A stretch of DNA of 64,000 nt from Ciona intestinalis (taxonomy: Eukaryota; Chordata; Ascidiacea; Phlebobranchia; Cionidae): assembly GCF_000224145.3 (NCBI RefSeq), contig NC_020177.2, positions 1,861,907 through 1,925,906 of the forward strand. The letters run 5' to 3'. A model generated the notes under the pieces. That model made no database searches and was not told the DNA's origin. It saw only the letters and a list, made by a program, of their open reading frames with translations. Of this stretch, positions 45,066 through 56,030 are shown piece after piece (the first letter of the stretch is position 1; every line of letters begins with the position of its first letter). A program made the position numbers and the translations under genes.

Positions 45066-48000
45066 CTACAAAGAAAGGAATTCTTGTTTTCTTCTTTTGT
45101 ATTCGTCCATACGAAGTTTGGAATACCTGCAATATAAAAATGATATAATAATAATAACTTTATATGTCTCTTTCATTACGGTAGTAAAGATTTGAAAAAT
45201 ATTTTAAAAGAAAAGGTGGGATGTAGCGACAAAACAACAGTTGTTAAAACACGCTAACAGTTATAAACAGATTTACATTTAGTTGGAAGAAAATAAACAT
45301 GGTCGCTACACCTAGCAGACAAACGAGCCAGTTATGTTTAATTAGTATCAAGTTAAAGACATTTGAATAAATGGGAATAAATGCAAGGTACTATCGTATT
45401 CTGGCATGTTAGAAACTATAAAAAGCTATATAATTTATATTTCAGCAGTTTTATTTCATACACCTCGTGCCTACTTACGATTTACAAATTATGTACATCT
45501 GTGCATTATTGTGTTTTTTAAGGCTTTCAGTTATACCAACTTACAGGAAATTTTTACTTACCCTTTATAGTCAAAGTCAATCTTGGAATATTTTGCCTGC
45601 ACTAATGCCCATATAGACCAGAACAAATGACTTGCCTAAATAGTTTTGCAAGTTAGTTTGGAAAGATGTCACCAGCATAAAATACAGTTAGTTGTACAAA
45701 TTTAATGCATACATTGATATATAAATTTTATTGTAAAAACTTAGCAGTTTAAGACATACACAATGACAACATATTAAGAAAGGCCACTGAAAAATGATGT
45801 GTATCATATTGTGCTGATGGAATAGAAAAAATGATATTGTGCACACCATCGGTTGCACACCTGCTTACTATTTACCAAGTATATGTAATTTGGAGTAGTC
45901 GAGTAATTTAATTAAAACATTAAGTAACTCACCAGTGCAAATTTATTTGCCTGCTTATAAAGTCGTTCAACATCATTATCTGGAACGTCTGTCAAAGCCA
46001 CATCTCTAAAGCATGCGAGGTAGTTACGTAACCATTTCAACTGGAAGTCACGGTCAGGGTACAAACTGTAATCCACTTCCTCAACGCCTGTTTAAAAATA
46101 AGCTTGAAAGCTGCCCTGTAGCAAGAGGGAACACTGTCTCAAATTAAGGCAAAACGAAAAAAAGGGAACACTGTCCCAAATTAAGGCGAAACAAAAAACA
46201 AGATGAGGTACTCTGGCACTGTGACGATGCAGAAAAATCCAGAACTGTATTATAGAGTATGGAGAGTACAGCTTAGATGTTTCTAGAAGCTATTGTTTAG
46301 GGTTTAATTTAATTCTAATTATATAGAAAAGTAGAGTGGGGTAAAGATGGCCAGATGGGTTTTATTTCCTTTTTTTCGTTTCATTTGGTGGAAAACAAAG
46401 ATAACAGAACTATATGTTACTAAATCATATATGTTGATTTCTAACTGTTTGAGGTTTCTAAAATGTCCAAGGACCCTTAAAGAGTCAGAAATACTTGTAT
46501 TTTTTAGATTAATGAAAGTGAAACACACCAACTTTTTAACCAAATATTTTTACTCAGGTCTGCGGTTTCTTTCGTTAAATTTTCAAGTATTTGCAAAAGG
46601 ATTTAACTTACCCGCAAACTCACAAAAGTGGTTACCAATATCTGCAGCTTGGTAGTTCACACCAGCATATTCATAATCAATGAAGCTTACTTTTTCTGTG
46701 AGATGAATAAAGACACTTATTTATCCACATATGACAATGATGGTCGTTATAGTAGCAGTGTCTTATTTCATACTCCTCGTACCTTTCTATGACATACCAC
46801 GCCGGTAACTTGTGGATTATATAGTTTTTTTTACTTTCACAACTTTGCATGCCCATAATGGCAACAGCATTAAACGGGTATAGACTTGGTTACTATATAA
46901 GGGCATAATACCAACATCACTAAATAGAACAATATAAGGATATATATTCTACCTTAGCCTTATATCGTTTTTGAACACGTTAGTGGTCATATAGATCCTT
47001 TTTCGTCGAACAGTTGTTCTTGGCTTTGTTGTTGTTGTTGCTGATAGGGCGATTATTTTCCGCACTTATCCTAATTCTTAATTCTAGCATTTTTCTTTAA
47101 TTTCTTGATTGAAATCAAATCGTAATATATATTTATAATTTTTAGACTGAATTTTCAGATTTAAAACCGCAAGATGAGCGATTAATTAACGATTACTTTC
47201 CTCACGCACTTTACATAGCGGAAACACTGTCTGGAGTTTGGCGGGAAACGACGGCACGTGTCGTATCCACACAACGATTCACGACTGAATCAAACTATTA
47301 GCATTTAAGTGGGGACGCATTAAATGCACTACTCTTATACCGTATTATCATTAATCGTAATTGAAACATTATTTTTAATTCAACATCATATGATTAATAT
47401 TAAATTCTAACATTACCTAATTACTGCGTGATTACGGTTTGTCAAAATTCATAAAAACAAACGTTTTTAAGCGACGACAACGTTAACTAGTGTAAGTTTA
47501 CAGTAGTATAGGAGTTGTACAAAGCGTATTTACACATATTCTTTACCAATCACTCAATCCTCATACGTCATAAGTTTCATTAGTTATAAATAATACATGT
47601 ATAAATACATTCTGCCTACTGCTCCACAGTCACCAATGGCGACTAGAACCCGTTTTGTTGGTTACTTCAGATTTGTTTTTGATCGAGCCCAGTCGACCGT
47701 TGTAGTAAAAGGATTAACTAATATAGCAGGGTGGGGGTAGATGGGACACCTTTTCATTTTGTTTTCTCTTTTCATTTGGTATAGTAAACAAAGAACATTT
47801 AATGAATTATAAAACCGTATCTTCTGACTTTCACAGACCGTTGTTAATTGTTTAAAACACGATCAGGCTATTTGGATAATATGTGCTAAAGGTGTCCCAT
47901 CTTCCCCGACTCTACTGTCTTATGCTAATTAGTTTAAAACGTGTTCATTCATTAGATCTGTGATCTCTTGTATTTAATGATGTTGCAACCATTAACCCAT

Positions 48001-50444
48001 TAAAAGACTACAAACAGTACAATGAATGGCAATTAAGTAAGCCTATGTTAAAAAAAAATATAATTAGTAAATTACCCATTTGTAAAAACTAATCATTTGT
48101 ATTTTAACAGCAATTTTATAAGACCAATGACCAAGTATATGATATTACCTTGATCTTTATTGTAAATGATGTTGTGTAGCAATAAGTCATTGTGTGTAAA
48201 CACAAGTGGTGAATGCAGTGCATTCAATAGTTCCTCCAATTGTTCCACCTCAGAGTACATCATGGTCTTCAACTTAAGATCACTGGTAAGAGAAAGTCTT
48301 ATTAAAGAAACAAAGGACATCAGTTTCTCTTTTACAAGTTGAGTCATACATTGCTTACACATTTCACTCTTGAAAATAGCTTAGATGTGGTTTATTGGAA
48401 ATGTGCTACCTTCGACCAAAATACTATTTCCCCTGATGTGCCTTAAAGACTCATATAAAATGGAAACAGAAGGTCTAGTAGTACATTTTTCACAGTTTAC
48501 ATACAAAGATAGTTGAATAAATCCACTTTAACTTAAAAAATGACATTTATTTATTTACATTAGATTATAAAATTACAGGTTACAAATGCATCGCATGTAT
48601 AGAATTTACCTGTTTTCCGTTTCTCCAAAGACTATTTTTAAAAACTTTCTACACAGCTTAAAAGTTTGAGGTTCAGATGCTCGATCAGCAGCAGATAGAG
48701 GGATCTTGTGCATTTTCGCCATTTCTTTACCAACTAACCTAAGTAAACAAGTGTTAATAACTGATAAATATTAATTGGGCCTATTGCAACATCCTCGTAT
48801 TTAATTTTTCAGAATAAAATAAAACATCATTTGATAAAATTATCAATTTCTTGGTGTGCAATTTCCCAGTTGCTTCCAAATATTTTAAACTTTATAGGCT
48901 AATAATAACATTGTCTGGCGCCGTGGCAAAGTGGTTAGCCTGCCTGCCTGTAACCCTTAGGTAATGGGTTCAAGGCTCGTCGCTGCTACCATTGTGGGGG
49001 TATGTGTCCTTGGGAAAACACCAAAAAGTAGGTAGTCACATACATGATAACTTGTAAGCTTCTAATTGATTAAGACAATTTGAACTTCCTAATTTCTACC
49101 CTAGTTTGAAGTATATACCTGAATACTGTTTCTTGCCTGACACTTTCTGTAGTCAACGTCACACCTTTAATAAATTGATAGGCCAATCCATTGTTAAATA
49201 TGCAATATAGAATAGGGGCACAGTTGTGTTCATGAAGAATCTCAAAATTTTCGACCTTGCAAAAAAAAGTTATAGGCAAATCAAATTTTGACCAAAAAAA
49301 GGAGTATCGTATGCATGTTGTTGTATATGTTATATATGCATATTTGCCTATCTGCTTAAACAACCTTATCACTAACAAGACAAAAGGTCTTACAACAAAC
49401 ATTTTTAGCAAGAGCAAGAACACAACTTTAATAAAAATTACTGCCATTTTATAGGTTTAAATAAATAACAGTATAAATTAATATGTTATATATAATTGTT
49501 AAAAACTAGTTTTTTGAAGTTAACTTTGTAAAAATGTTAAATGCCAAACATGCCAAAAATCTTAACTATATAATTTACCTCTGCTTTACGATCTAAGAAA
49601 ATTTCTGTACCGTTTCCATTGATACGGACCAAGACTGTGTCGTCTTTATTCTCCAAATGATGGAATCCAAACATCTTGTTTGTAATGCCATTGCTAAATA
49701 CCTGTTAAGAAAGTTAAATTACTGAAATAGGTAAAAGCTAATAACACAAACAAATATGTAACTGGCTTACTTTATCCTCGAGTGGCCAGAAAATGACGCT
49801 CGTTATATCACAATTGTTCTGTTTCATACACCTGTGCCAGAGTTGGGCCACCATGTATTTTACTTTGTGGGTAATTACTAATTAGTATTTTGGATAATTT
49901 TATGTATGGCTGATAATTTGAACAACTTATTAGTGACCACTAGGAGCAATTGCCGTAAAGTGTTTTGCCCAGGGACACATACACAATGATAGCCGCAACA
50001 AGCCTTGAACCCAAAATTACATTATTTGAAACATTTATCAAAAATCAGTAAATGTCAATGTCAAATCTAAACTAATCTTAAAAAGTTAATATCAATGTTT
50101 TATAAAGCTTTGACCTATTGCAAAGCATACTAGGAAAAAAGCATCGATAAAACTGTTTTGTTATATATTATACGTATTATATTATTTATATACTTCTCAT
50201 TTAAACATTGTGAAGCTTAAAAAATAGAAATAACAAGTTTAAGCACAGTTTCCATTACAAATCAATAATAATTAAACAAACTATACAATGGTAAAGCTTA
50301 ATATTGTATACCAACTTTTAAAGTAATGTTTTCAATGTCCCATTCTGGCCGTACAAGTTTTAAAATTTTGAACGCTCCGTCGGTTGCATTTTCTGTGTCC
50401 ACAATTGTGTTAACTTTTAAAACAGGATTCTGTATTCTACTCAT
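45066..50444 (-). CDS. ETNK1: Ethanolamine kinase (9 exons, 341 aa)
   Basis: Cytosolic kinase converting ethanolamine plus ATP to phosphoethanolamine, first step of the CDP-ethanolamine route to phosphatidylethanolamine. Exons: 50444-50316, 49701-49579, 49255-49119, 48738-48610, 48282-48149, 46695-46612, 46087-45933, 45635-45562, 45126-45066; phases agree (342 codons with stop). FSNGITNKMFG and VLVRINGNGTE form the N-lobe. The catalytic loop HNDLLLHN is at residues 203-210, with D205 as likely base. Metal-binding IDYEYAG is at 223-229, and DIGNHFCEFAG follows. FALASHLFWSIWALVQAKYS is the C-terminal block typical of ETNK rather than choline kinase. Introns hold a MITE and several SINE pieces. 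BLOC1S2 lies 458 bp upstream on the same strand, too far for a typical tightly spaced tunicate operon. Confidence 0.95.
45440..45535 (-). repeat. SINE 3' fragment, ETNK intron 8
   Basis: Minus-strand fragment: tttcatacacctcgtgcct, then a decayed body. It lies just below the exon 8 donor. Confidence 0.55.
46735..46860 (-). repeat. SINE 3' fragment, ETNK intron 5
   Basis: Decayed minus-strand SINE tail (atggtcgttatagtagcag, ttcatactcctcgtacc). A diverged family-1 MITE start (gtagagtggggtaaagatgg) lies in intron 6 near 46330. Confidence 0.5.
46960..47130. repeat. Dispersed repeat, partner at 52440-52640
   Basis: ggtcatatagatc, ttcgtcgaacagttgttc and a block around ctagcatttttctttaat recur in the same order at 52440-52640. 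The family is unknown. Confidence 0.5.
47721..47922 (-). mobile_element. TA-flanked MITE (family 1), ETNK intron 5
   Basis: Complete copy in minus orientation, with left gcagggtgggggtagatggg and right cccatcttccccgactctac. Confidence 0.88.
48914..49070 (+). repeat. SINE head half with good A and B boxes, ETNK intron 3
   Basis: Plus-strand tRNA-like 5' half: ggcgccgtggcaaagtggtt (A-box region) and gggttcaaggctcgtcgc (B box). It is the best view of the tRNA-derived head in the window. It ends about 50 nt from the ETNK exon 3 donor. Confidence 0.85.
49765..50015 (-). repeat. SINE copy, ETNK intron 1
   Basis: Minus-strand copy (tail ctttatcctcgagtggccag, body tattagtgaccactaggagc) with the head shortened. 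Confidence 0.8.
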
Positions 50445-50902
50445 AATTTAAACAATTTCTGCCCTTTAACATCAAGTAACAAATGTTTAAGAGAGCAATC
50501 AAAATTGCAATGACATAAAATAAGAAAATTATATATATATATATATATAAATAAAATTTAGAAACCCCTTTTTTGGGGAAATTTATATATCGAAAATTGT
50601 TTTAATCATAAATGGTAACAATCAGCCACGAATTACAATTCACTTTAAAAACAATAGTTTTGGAACTAAATTTTGGAAAAATGTTGATTATCGATTGGCT
50701 GTCAACCGTTTTTTCTGCAAAATCACAGAAATCATGCTAAATTTTTGATAAAACCCATTATTTTTTAGGTAATTCTTTAAAAACCTAACTTGCAATCATA
50801 ATTATCAAATTAAGAAAAAGTGTATGATTATATGTATACATATTATAATGCATTGCAAAAATATAAAGAAAAATTAATCAAAATGAAATAAAACAAAACA
50901 AT

Positions 50903-51382
50903 TTATTGAGCCAGTTTTTGTGCTCTTTTAAACCTTTCCTCCAGGCGTTTGGAATATGCATCAAGTTTGTATGCTGCTTGCTCCAAAGTTAGTATGCTCT
51001 GTTCAATGTTTTCAATCTGCTCTAGATAAGGTTGAAGGTCCGAAAACTTTTGGTTAATCTCGTGAAGTGAATCGCCAACTGTACGTGCGGTGTGGTGCAT
51101 CTCATCATACCTAACAGTTGTTGCTTTGTTCATATTTTCAAGTAAAATGTAATCCTGAATTGTGTTTTCCACCTCACCATTTAAGTACAGGGACATTTTC
51201 TGAAACATTTCAGAGCAAAGAAGTTGCAAATGGTCGTTCTCTTCATCTGAGGCATGTTGGGGTAATTCTACATTAGATTCGCGGTTTGTTTCATTTTTGT
51301 CAGTATGTGAAGTATTTTCAGCACTAGTAGGCAATTCTTCTGTAGCTTCTATAGCTTGATCCATAATGCAAAAAAGTCCCAA
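50903..51382 (-). CDS. BLOC1S2: BLOC-1 complex subunit 2 (single exon)
   Basis: Subunit of BLOC-1 (and of BORC in vertebrates), which acts in the biogenesis and positioning of lysosome-related organelles. The intronless frame gives 159 aa from the ATG at 51382, or 153 aa from the ATG at 51364 (MDQAIEATEEL), which I favour. The N-terminus is acidic and Ser/Thr-rich. The conserved part starts at LCSEMFQKMSLYLNGEVE, continues as DYILLENMNKAT, and ends in the coiled-coil block LQPYLEQIENIE and ALEQAAYKLDAYSKRLEERF with LEQAAYKLDAYSK very close to the human protein. The stop codon TAA lies inside an AATAAA hexamer (minus-strand caataaattg), so the 3' UTR may be only a few tens of bases. A hAT-like MITE starts 44 bp upstream of the first ATG. 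Confidence 0.94.
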   Translation of the reverse strand: MGLFCIMDQAIEATEELPTSAENTSHTDKNETNRESNVELPQHASDEENDHLQLLCSEMFQKMSLYLNGEVENTIQDYILLENMNKATTVRYDEMHHTARTVGDSLHEINQKFSDLQPYLEQIENIEQSILTLEQAAYKLDAYSKRLEERFKRAQKLAQ

Positions 51383-51426
51383 GGTTTTTACTATATATTA
51401 GCTATTTTTTCACTTTTGTTTTTAAC

Positions 51427-51809
51427 ACATGGGGCTACACAAAGAAGACGGTACACTTTTTCCCCTAGAAGGCGATGACAAATTCTTTCTCTATTCTATG
51501 GGGAGCAGTTAGTTTCACGGTTTATACACATAAGATTTAAACCGCTAAATCCTAAACCATAACCCCAAACTCGTGCTAATCAAACAAAAAAAAACTTAAA
51601 AAAAAAAAAAAGTACTCCACTGTGGGGGACTCGAACCCGGTAAAAATGTTTTATGAATTTAGAAAGGTATTATTATTATCTAATTAATTTGTTTTACACT
51701 TATTAACACTCTGTAGTGTTGTTTTGTGTGTTTTTTCTTATTTTTTAATTTAAATAATTACCGACACCTAGCGGAAAAAGTGTACCGTCTTCTTTGCATA
51801 GTCCCATGT
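51427..51809. mobile_element. hAT-like MITE directly upstream of BLOC1S2
   Basis: Terminal inverted repeats of about 45 bp with few mismatches (core aaagaagacggtacactttt at both ends). The flanking direct repeat is gtttttaac (51418-51426 and 51810-51818); depending on where the terminus is set it is 7 or 9 bp. The minus strand inside carries a perfect Pol III B-box sequence, ggttcgagtcc, followed by a T-run, but no A box was found. Confidence 0.85.
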
Positions 51810-53575
51810 GTTTTTAACAACTTATCAACAGAACTGTGACAATGGTAATAAATTGCAAAGAACAGCAACATGCTAAGCATACCAATAAAACTAAATATTG
51901 GGATTTCGATAAATCATATATGCAAAGGTTCTCACTTTCCCAGGATTCTTGTTTGTATGAATCTCACCATTGGATTGCAATTTAGCGCAATGCCATCTGT
52001 AGAAATTACACCAAAATTGGCGGTGGCTATTCCCTCCGTAAAGAGATAGGATCATCACTCATCAGTATTAATATGCGCATATACAATGAAAAATAAGCAG
52101 TGCTGCTTGCCAACGTTTAGCTTGTTGTATATATTATATATGGACCAGTACGAAAAACGAATTATATTTCCAGGCTGCAGTGCGGAAATTTGGCACAAGT
52201 GTAATGGGCCTAATGGCTCTATGGCAAGTTAGAAGTTATCCAACAGAGAGGGCGTTCGTGTCGAAACTTAACTTTGAAAATGCGCAAAAACATATTTAAT
52301 GTCACAGTAGTGATATATTACGTAGGTTACCGGTTACTGCATATTAGAGTTGACTGACTATCCTGTTTTGGTATCTGAAGAAATGACGGTAGTTCCCCAA
52401 AAAGCGAAACCTGAAAAATATATTTTATTGAGCACGTAAATGGTCATATAGAGTCATGGCGCTATATGTACAGATCTGTTTTCGTCAAACAGTGGTTGGG
52501 CACGTTAGTAGCAATATGGATCTATTTTTTGTCAAACAGTGTTGATCTTGTTGTTTTTTGCGCGACTTATCTAAACTCTTGATTCTAACATTTATTGTAA
52601 TAATCTCTTTAGTGAAATCATATCCTAATATGCGGTATGTAGTAGGATAGTTTATATAAAGGAGTTGTATTATTAAACCATGGTAGTAGGGTGCTCCTGT
52701 CCAGTAGTCACTAATGAGTTGTCCAAGTTATAAACCATATTAAAGCAAAACATAAACAAAGTTTAAAAGTGTGGTAACGTGCAAGCACACGAGGACATAT
52801 GTGTCTGAGTGGAATGTGGTATCGCGGCACCGATCGCATGAAATAAGTAAACGGACTTTTGGGTGTTTAGGTAATGGGCCAAAGCTGGTCTGAATCCCAG
52901 TTTTTTTTACTAGGACCTCACCCACAAAAAGTAATAAAAATACCAGCTGTGTTATTTTGGCCACTAATTGACGGCCGAACCCAATTGAGTTTATAGATAT
53001 CTAAACTTTGGTGATAACTTTAGATCTTATGCCCATTTAACAGCAGTAATCGCCTTTGCCACTTGCTTTGTTGGACCGTGAGAATGCTTTCAAATAATAC
53101 TGATATACCAATTTATTTTGTTTATCATGATTACCCGTAAACGAAGATTTAAAGGTATACCAACTTGTGTAAAAGTATACTAACCCTGCTTATATCTTTA
53201 AATGAGGCGCACTAAACGTATTATTGTGTTGGCAACAATATTATTATCAACTCAGATGAACTGAAAAGCTTCGCCTTGTAAAAAACACGCCCAAGAAGAA
53301 AAACATGTTTACGAACCTATATTTCCTCGTTTAAATCGCGATAGAGCTTGTATGTATTCATTGCTTAAAACAACTTTGTATTGTATGTTCTAGTATGCTA
53401 CAAGTCATTTTAAAAACTTTTGGATGAAAATAAATTATTATTAAACTTCCAATTATAGAAACCTTGGTGCAATGCGGCTATCCAACGCCGTGCAATTTTT
53501 TTATGGTATATAAGCAGAAGGGGGTTAAAATTTGTAGCACTATAAACGCCGTAGAGAGTACTAAGGTTTCTATTA

Positions 53576-53943
53576 CCCTTTTTGCATGGTCACCTTTATG
53601 CGCATATTAACACGCATAACGTCATAAGTGTGTCATCTGCTGTAGAAGGTGGTTGTTACTCGCATTATGCGAGTAATGAAAAGTATTGTAGAAGTACAGT
53701 TTCACTTTTAAGAGATTAATCTTTTTCGGGTATTATTATTACAGATTTTAGTTCGTAATAGCACTATAAAGCATCAGAACTTATTTTAATTAGATTTAAC
53801 AATATTATGCTAAATTATAGGCTAACTCAACGTTGATACGCGCATAAACCAATGACCATGCAAAATAACGCGGTTAGCGAGTTATCAAATGACGAGTTAA
53901 TGCGAATCGCTATTCGCATTAACTTTTTACCATGCAAAAAGGA
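53576..53943. mobile_element. Foldback-like element with internal hairpins
   Basis: Ends ccctttttgcatggt (53576-53590) and accatgcaaaaagg (53930-53943) are inverted. A second inverted pair (about 53581-53617 with 53831-53865, motif tttatgcgcata) is nested inside. It also contains a perfect 12-bp stem with 4-nt loop (gttaatgcgaat ... attcgcattaac, 53902-53929) and a short actcgcattatgcgagt hairpin. No coding capacity and no clear target duplication. Confidence 0.6.
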
Positions 53944-54437
53944 TATATTTCAACGGTCGACTAGTTCATTGTTTACAACTACGGTTGATTCATTTTACTT
54001 ATTTGGGTAGAAAGAAGGGCGTATCGATACTCGTAAACATCAAGTTGTTATTGTGTCTTATAAATTGAAAAAGTGAAAAATATTAGTTCATACAGGGTCA
54101 AAATATATTATTTTCGACCCAAGTTGTTCTAAATGTGCGAGGTGTTTATCAGAGCAATCAGGTTTAGTTATGCTCAACCCCAACTTACCATATGTTGACA
54201 GTATTTTTAATCTCATTTTTAGGAGGAAAGAAAGTAGTTTCTGTTTTTACGGGCGCAAAACCAAACTAGGATTTACAATCACTCTCCAGTTCACACGGAT
54301 TCTTTCTATTTTTTCTCTGCGCAAAACAAAGGTTTGTAAAAGATAAACGGCCGAAAACTGAAACCCCACGGCCAGTTTAAAGTGCCTTCACACAGAAGAA
54401 GTGCAGGTCAGTTGCTTTACGGTAAATAACAGCAGGA

Positions 54438-54445
54438 TATATAAG
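54438..54445 (+). promoter_or_regulatory. TATA box of the SLC43 gene
   Basis: tatataag lies 134 nt before the start codon, with a tcagtc initiator-like sequence about 20 nt downstream. Position fits a TATA promoter with a 5' UTR of about 110 nt. Confidence 0.45.
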
Positions 54446-54578
54446 CAATAGTTCTTCTCAGTCAAATCAGTCAATCACCAACGATGTTATTGTACTATTT
54501 ATAAATCAAACGCCGCTTCTTTGGGCTGGTTTTAGCTCTCGTAGTAATCACTTACTTGTTTCTTAGGTTTTTAAAGTC

Positions 54579-56030
54579 ATGAGACTGCAGCATATAGCAA
54601 GTATTCTGAACGGTTGCTTAGAATGTATTTTATTTGGCGGCGTCATTTTCGGTTGGCCTTCTCTGGAATATATTTTAAAACATGAAGGATATTTCACCTG
54701 CTTATGTGAAAAGAACTCCACTCTGTCGGAAGCAACAACCGAACAATGTGACGAAAGTTACAAAATGTTTAATTTGGTTTTTACGATAGCGCTTGCCCTA
54801 TCTCAAACCATTTTACCTTTCGGCGGATACGTGTTTGATCGATTTGGTACGTGGACACATCGCGGGGTTGCTGTCCTCTTACTTACAGCGGCCGCTACCT
54901 GCCTTGCTTTGTCGACCGTGGATACATCTATCTTACTCTTCCCATCAATGCTTGTATTCGCCATCAGTGGATTCAGCGTTTTAATGTCCAATATTCAGCT
55001 CGGAAACTTAGCAGGCAAAGCGCGGGCATCAATCATCACATTACTGAACGGTTCTTTTGATTCTGGGACATTTGTGTTTCTTATGTTTAAGATAGCTCAT
55101 GATTTAGGTCTAGATTGGAAACTAATGGCAAAGGCATATGCGGTGTTTACTATCCTCCCGTGGATTTCAACCTTTATTCTAATGCCAAGGAAACGGTTTG
55201 CAAGCCCATCAAATACCAACGATTCTGACATTCCCGCATACGGCGTTTTTGAAATCAAGACTTTCCTCAAAGAAATATTTCAATCAAAACCAAGAGTTGC
55301 GAATCAAGCCGAAGACGGTAATGAAGAAACTAACAAATTCGAACAAAAACTGGCGACGAAAATCGATCAAGTTTCAGAAGAGGCTGTTCGGGACACATCG
55401 GAAATAAGTTTAAAACAATGTTTAAAGTCGCCCATGTTTTGGTCAGGGCAATTCTACTTTTGCCTTCTTAACCTACGAATTATATTTTTCCTCGGGAGTT
55501 TTTCAACTTGGCTTGCAAGTTTTCAAAGCGATGCAAACGTCAGTAGACTGACTGACATATTCAGCATTCTTCTTGTACTTGCAATATTCGTTTCCCCTGC
55601 GAACGGCTTAATCACGGATGGTACAGTTTACTTTTCTGAAAAACGAGGCTGCAGTAAACTCAAATCAACTTGGAACGGTTTATTCGCTTCAACTTTCGCC
55701 ACAAGCTTGCTGGCTGTTTTATTTTCAATCACAGTTGCCTTTAAACAGACGTATGCATCATTTGTTCTTTTGGTCATCACGCGATCGTTCGTTTATGCAA
55801 GTAATACAGCGTTCGTGTCAATTGCTTTTCCATCCGGACATTTTGGCAAGCTATATGGCATCAACAACTTAATCGCTGGGATATCCGGTTTTCTGCAATA
55901 TGGACTTTTTTCTATCGGTATCGCAGTAGACCGAAATTTCAGAATTACTAATTTTGTCATGATCCTCATGTCCGCTTGTACTTTTGTACATTCTGTTATG
56001 GTGTACAGAAAGTCTCGTAAAACTCCATAA
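54579..56030 (+). CDS. SLC43A3: SLC43-family MFS transporter (intronless, 483 aa)
   Basis: Major facilitator protein of the SLC43 group; LAT3/LAT4 carry large neutral amino acids and SLC43A3 is reported to carry purine nucleobases. Family signs: LECILFGGVIFGWPSLEYIL then HEGYF near the N-terminus, the loop 2-3 MFS signature GGYVFDRFGTW, and NIQLGNLAGKARASIITLLN then FDSGTFVF, as in SLC43A3. Twelve hydrophobic segments are expected, split by a charged loop (about residues 205-285). Length matches vertebrate members (about 490 aa). The single exon is unusual beside multi-exon neighbours and suggests either intron loss or an old retrocopy, but the frame is intact and the gene has its own TATA box and AATAAA (56206-56211). 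Which SLC43 member is orthologous is uncertain. Confidence 0.92.
   Translation: MRLQHIASILNGCLECILFGGVIFGWPSLEYILKHEGYFTCLCEKNSTLSEATTEQCDESYKMFNLVFTIALALSQTILPFGGYVFDRFGTWTHRGVAVLLLTAAATCLALSTVDTSILLFPSMLVFAISGFSVLMSNIQLGNLAGKARASIITLLNGSFDSGTFVFLMFKIAHDLGLDWKLMAKAYAVFTILPWISTFILMPRKRFASPSNTNDSDIPAYGVFEIKTFLKEIFQSKPRVANQAEDGNEETNKFEQKLATKIDQVSEEAVRDTSEISLKQCLKSPMFWSGQFYFCLLNLRIIFFLGSFSTWLASFQSDANVSRLTDIFSILLVLAIFVSPANGLITDGTVYFSEKRGCSKLKSTWNGLFASTFATSLLAVLFSITVAFKQTYASFVLLVITRSFVYASNTAFVSIAFPSGHFGKLYGINNLIAGISGFLQYGLFSIGIAVDRNFRITNFVMILMSACTFVHSVMVYRKSRKTP

Larger units (their letters stand above)
51810..54578. other. Region between BLOC1S2 and the SLC43 gene
   Basis: Contains a dispersed repeat (52440-52640, partner in ETNK intron 5), a foldback-type element (53576-53943) and the SLC43 promoter. 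No coding exon recognised. Confidence 0.6.

Noticed and set aside
48914-48990. Possible tRNA gene
   Set aside because: The tRNA-like region is the head of a SINE shared by many copies.
45066-51382. BLOC1S2-ETNK operon
   Set aside because: Same strand, but 458 bp apart with an AATAAA at the BLOC1S2 stop. Typical tunicate operons have far shorter gaps, so this is not supported without spliced-leader data.
51600-51660. Possible tRNA gene (minus-strand ggttcgagtcc followed by a T-run)
   Set aside because: No A box and no cloverleaf upstream; at most a B-box remnant inside a MITE.
54793-55872. Several open frames overlapping the SLC43 gene in other frames and on the other strand
   Set aside because: Shadows of the 483-codon transporter frame.
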